Below, one piece after another: positions 63,160 to 64,000 of a stretch of 64,000 nt of DNA. The translations under genes and the position numbers were made by a program. Source of the DNA: Sulfurimonas sp. HSL3-7. GTDB lineage: Bacteria > Campylobacterota > Campylobacteria > Campylobacterales > Sulfurimonadaceae. A model generated the notes under the pieces. That model was not told where the DNA came from, made no database searches, and was given only the letters and a program-made list of their open reading frames with translations. How positions within the stretch are numbered: the stretch's first letter is position 1; each line of letters opens with the position of its first letter. The stretch is taken from positions 1,550,001 to 1,614,000 of the forward strand of contig NZ_CP147919.1 of the NCBI RefSeq assembly GCF_039645985.1, given 5' to 3'.

Positions 63160-63427
63160 ATGTCGACAGTATAGCGCATTTTAGTCCGCATAGGGGAGCA
63201 ATGATAACTTTACACTTTAGGATCATGTGACAACGCATCAATATCCGGACCAGAAGAGAAAGCGGCTTGCCAGGTTGAGACGCCTCCAAAACCATATCTT
63301 GTCATTGCTAAGAAAGCAAAAACCTGATTTTTGATATTCTTAAAACAGTCAAGAAGAGTCTCCGGTCTCTATTACTGAAGTCGGAGCCAATCTTTTTTCT
63401 TTACCCGTTCAAACAGAGGAGTATCAT

Positions 63428-64000
63428 ATGAAAAAGGTCAGTAAAAAATTCGAAACCAACACTTTTCAGTCTCTTTTTGTCCTCTTAGCCATTGTTTTTT
63501 CGGTCTCTTACGTCAGCTGCAGCGGCGGAGGCGGCGGTAATGATGTGGATGATGATAACGGCGACTTTACAGGCGGCTCCGGCGTCGGGGCCAACGGAGT
63601 CGTCACCTTCTGGCGCTACTATCCATCTGCAGAGGGTGCGGTGGGTACAGCCAAGGCTGTTTTGGAGACCTCCGGCAACGACTTTCTCATCGCCGGCAGT
63701 CAGGGGGATGATTTTGATTTTGCACATCAGGACATCCACCTTATCCGGACCGACAGCAGCGGCATCAGCACACATGAAAAAACGGTCGACCTGCCCGGCG
63801 GGTCCGTCGCTAACGATATCGTCGAAACAGCTAACGGGGATGTGACTGCCGTAGGCTACGCCGGCAGCGATGCGCTGATTGACCTGGTGCTCCTGTCAAC
63901 CGATGCCGATTTCGTGCAAAAGTGGCTGAAACACTTCGGCGGAGGTTTGGGAAACGATGCGGGGTATGCACTGCTGAAAGCGCAGGACGGGTACCTGATG
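63428..64000 (+). CDS. Large lipoprotein with repeat-type extracellular domain (partial)
   Basis: 191 residues visible; it continues past the right edge. Signal peptide with a lipobox-like VSYVSC (Cys31) followed by a glycine and acidic linker (SGGGGGNDVDDDNG). The body shows repeated short strands (NDFLIAGSQGDDFDF; GDVTAVGYAGSDALIDLVLL; DAGYALLKAQDGYL), each about 50 residues, as in beta-propeller or delta-60 repeat proteins. ATG start. Confidence 0.6.
   Translation, partial: MKKVSKKFETNTFQSLFVLLAIVFSVSYVSCSGGGGGNDVDDDNGDFTGGSGVGANGVVTFWRYYPSAEGAVGTAKAVLETSGNDFLIAGSQGDDFDFAHQDIHLIRTDSSGISTHEKTVDLPGGSVANDIVETANGDVTAVGYAGSDALIDLVLLSTDADFVQKWLKHFGGGLGNDAGYALLKAQDGYLM

Overview
The window looks like a chromosomal segment of a free-living Campylobacterota (former Epsilonproteobacteria), probably a sulfur- or hydrogen-oxidising chemolithotroph near Sulfurimonas, Sulfurovum or Sulfuricurvum. 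The evidence is the gene set: a fused ResB-CcsA cytochrome c maturation protein, an SdhA-SdhB-SdhE (MfrABE-like) fumarate reductase/succinate dehydrogenase, the carboxynorspermidine route (CASDH plus NspC), ferredoxin-thioredoxin reductase, TruD, aerobic HemF and a di-heme peroxidase. Strong TATAAT -10 boxes without an obvious -35 fit this group. The genus is an inference; no rRNA is present.

Layout. 1-6.9 kb: a membrane-anchored receiver protein with a degenerate Hpt domain, the thiL-truD-psd operon and a membrane protein with a degenerate GGDEF domain. 7.0-10.7 kb: the sdhABE operon. 10.8-14.4 kb: mltA-recR-(MreB-like fragment) on the minus strand and dnaJ on the plus strand. 14.6-21.05 kb: an AT-rich integron gene-cassette array with no integrase in the window (CALIN type). 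It holds seven ORF cassettes (the last broken) and three identical 185-bp copies of an ORF-less cassette. 21.05-21.95 kb: a REP-associated (RAYT/Y1) transposon with perfect 32-bp ends that cut into the last cassette. 22-31.4 kb: thioredoxin, a HEAT-repeat lipoprotein, ccsBA, polA and small membrane proteins. 32.3-37.3 kb: a TetR regulator, paired operators, and a LolA-like/outer-membrane/RND operon. 37-51.6 kb: housekeeping and redox genes, including exported MsrA and MsrB, an SDR, a 2OG oxygenase, hemF, rhlE, a lipid A acyltransferase, FTR and nspC. 51.7-57.8 kb: a Bax-like hydrolase, CASDH, dgkA, an LplT-PlsC fusion and RraB/DUF695. 58-62.3 kb: an operon of porin, di-heme peroxidase lipoprotein, FMN-binding protein and two membrane proteins behind a Fur-like site. 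The window closes with a flavin reductase, tRNA-Leu(CAG) and the start of a large lipoprotein.

How the parts fit. The sdhABE, ccsBA, di-heme peroxidase and FMN-binding genes belong to respiratory or periplasmic electron transfer. MsrA, MsrB, FTR and thioredoxin handle thiol and methionine oxidation. psd, dgkA, LplT-PlsC and the RND/LolA operon concern envelope lipids. nspC and CASDH complete spermidine synthesis.

The most unusual region is the cassette array. In most cassettes the first seven bases are the exact reverse complement of the 5' core box of the same cassette's attC, as integron theory predicts. Two attC sites are degenerate, one cassette looks like a fusion, and two passengers (a NERD nuclease-helicase and a HEPN protein) are typical of phage defence or toxins. 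Many genes start with TTG or GTG; two seem to need ATA or ATT, and several appear leaderless.
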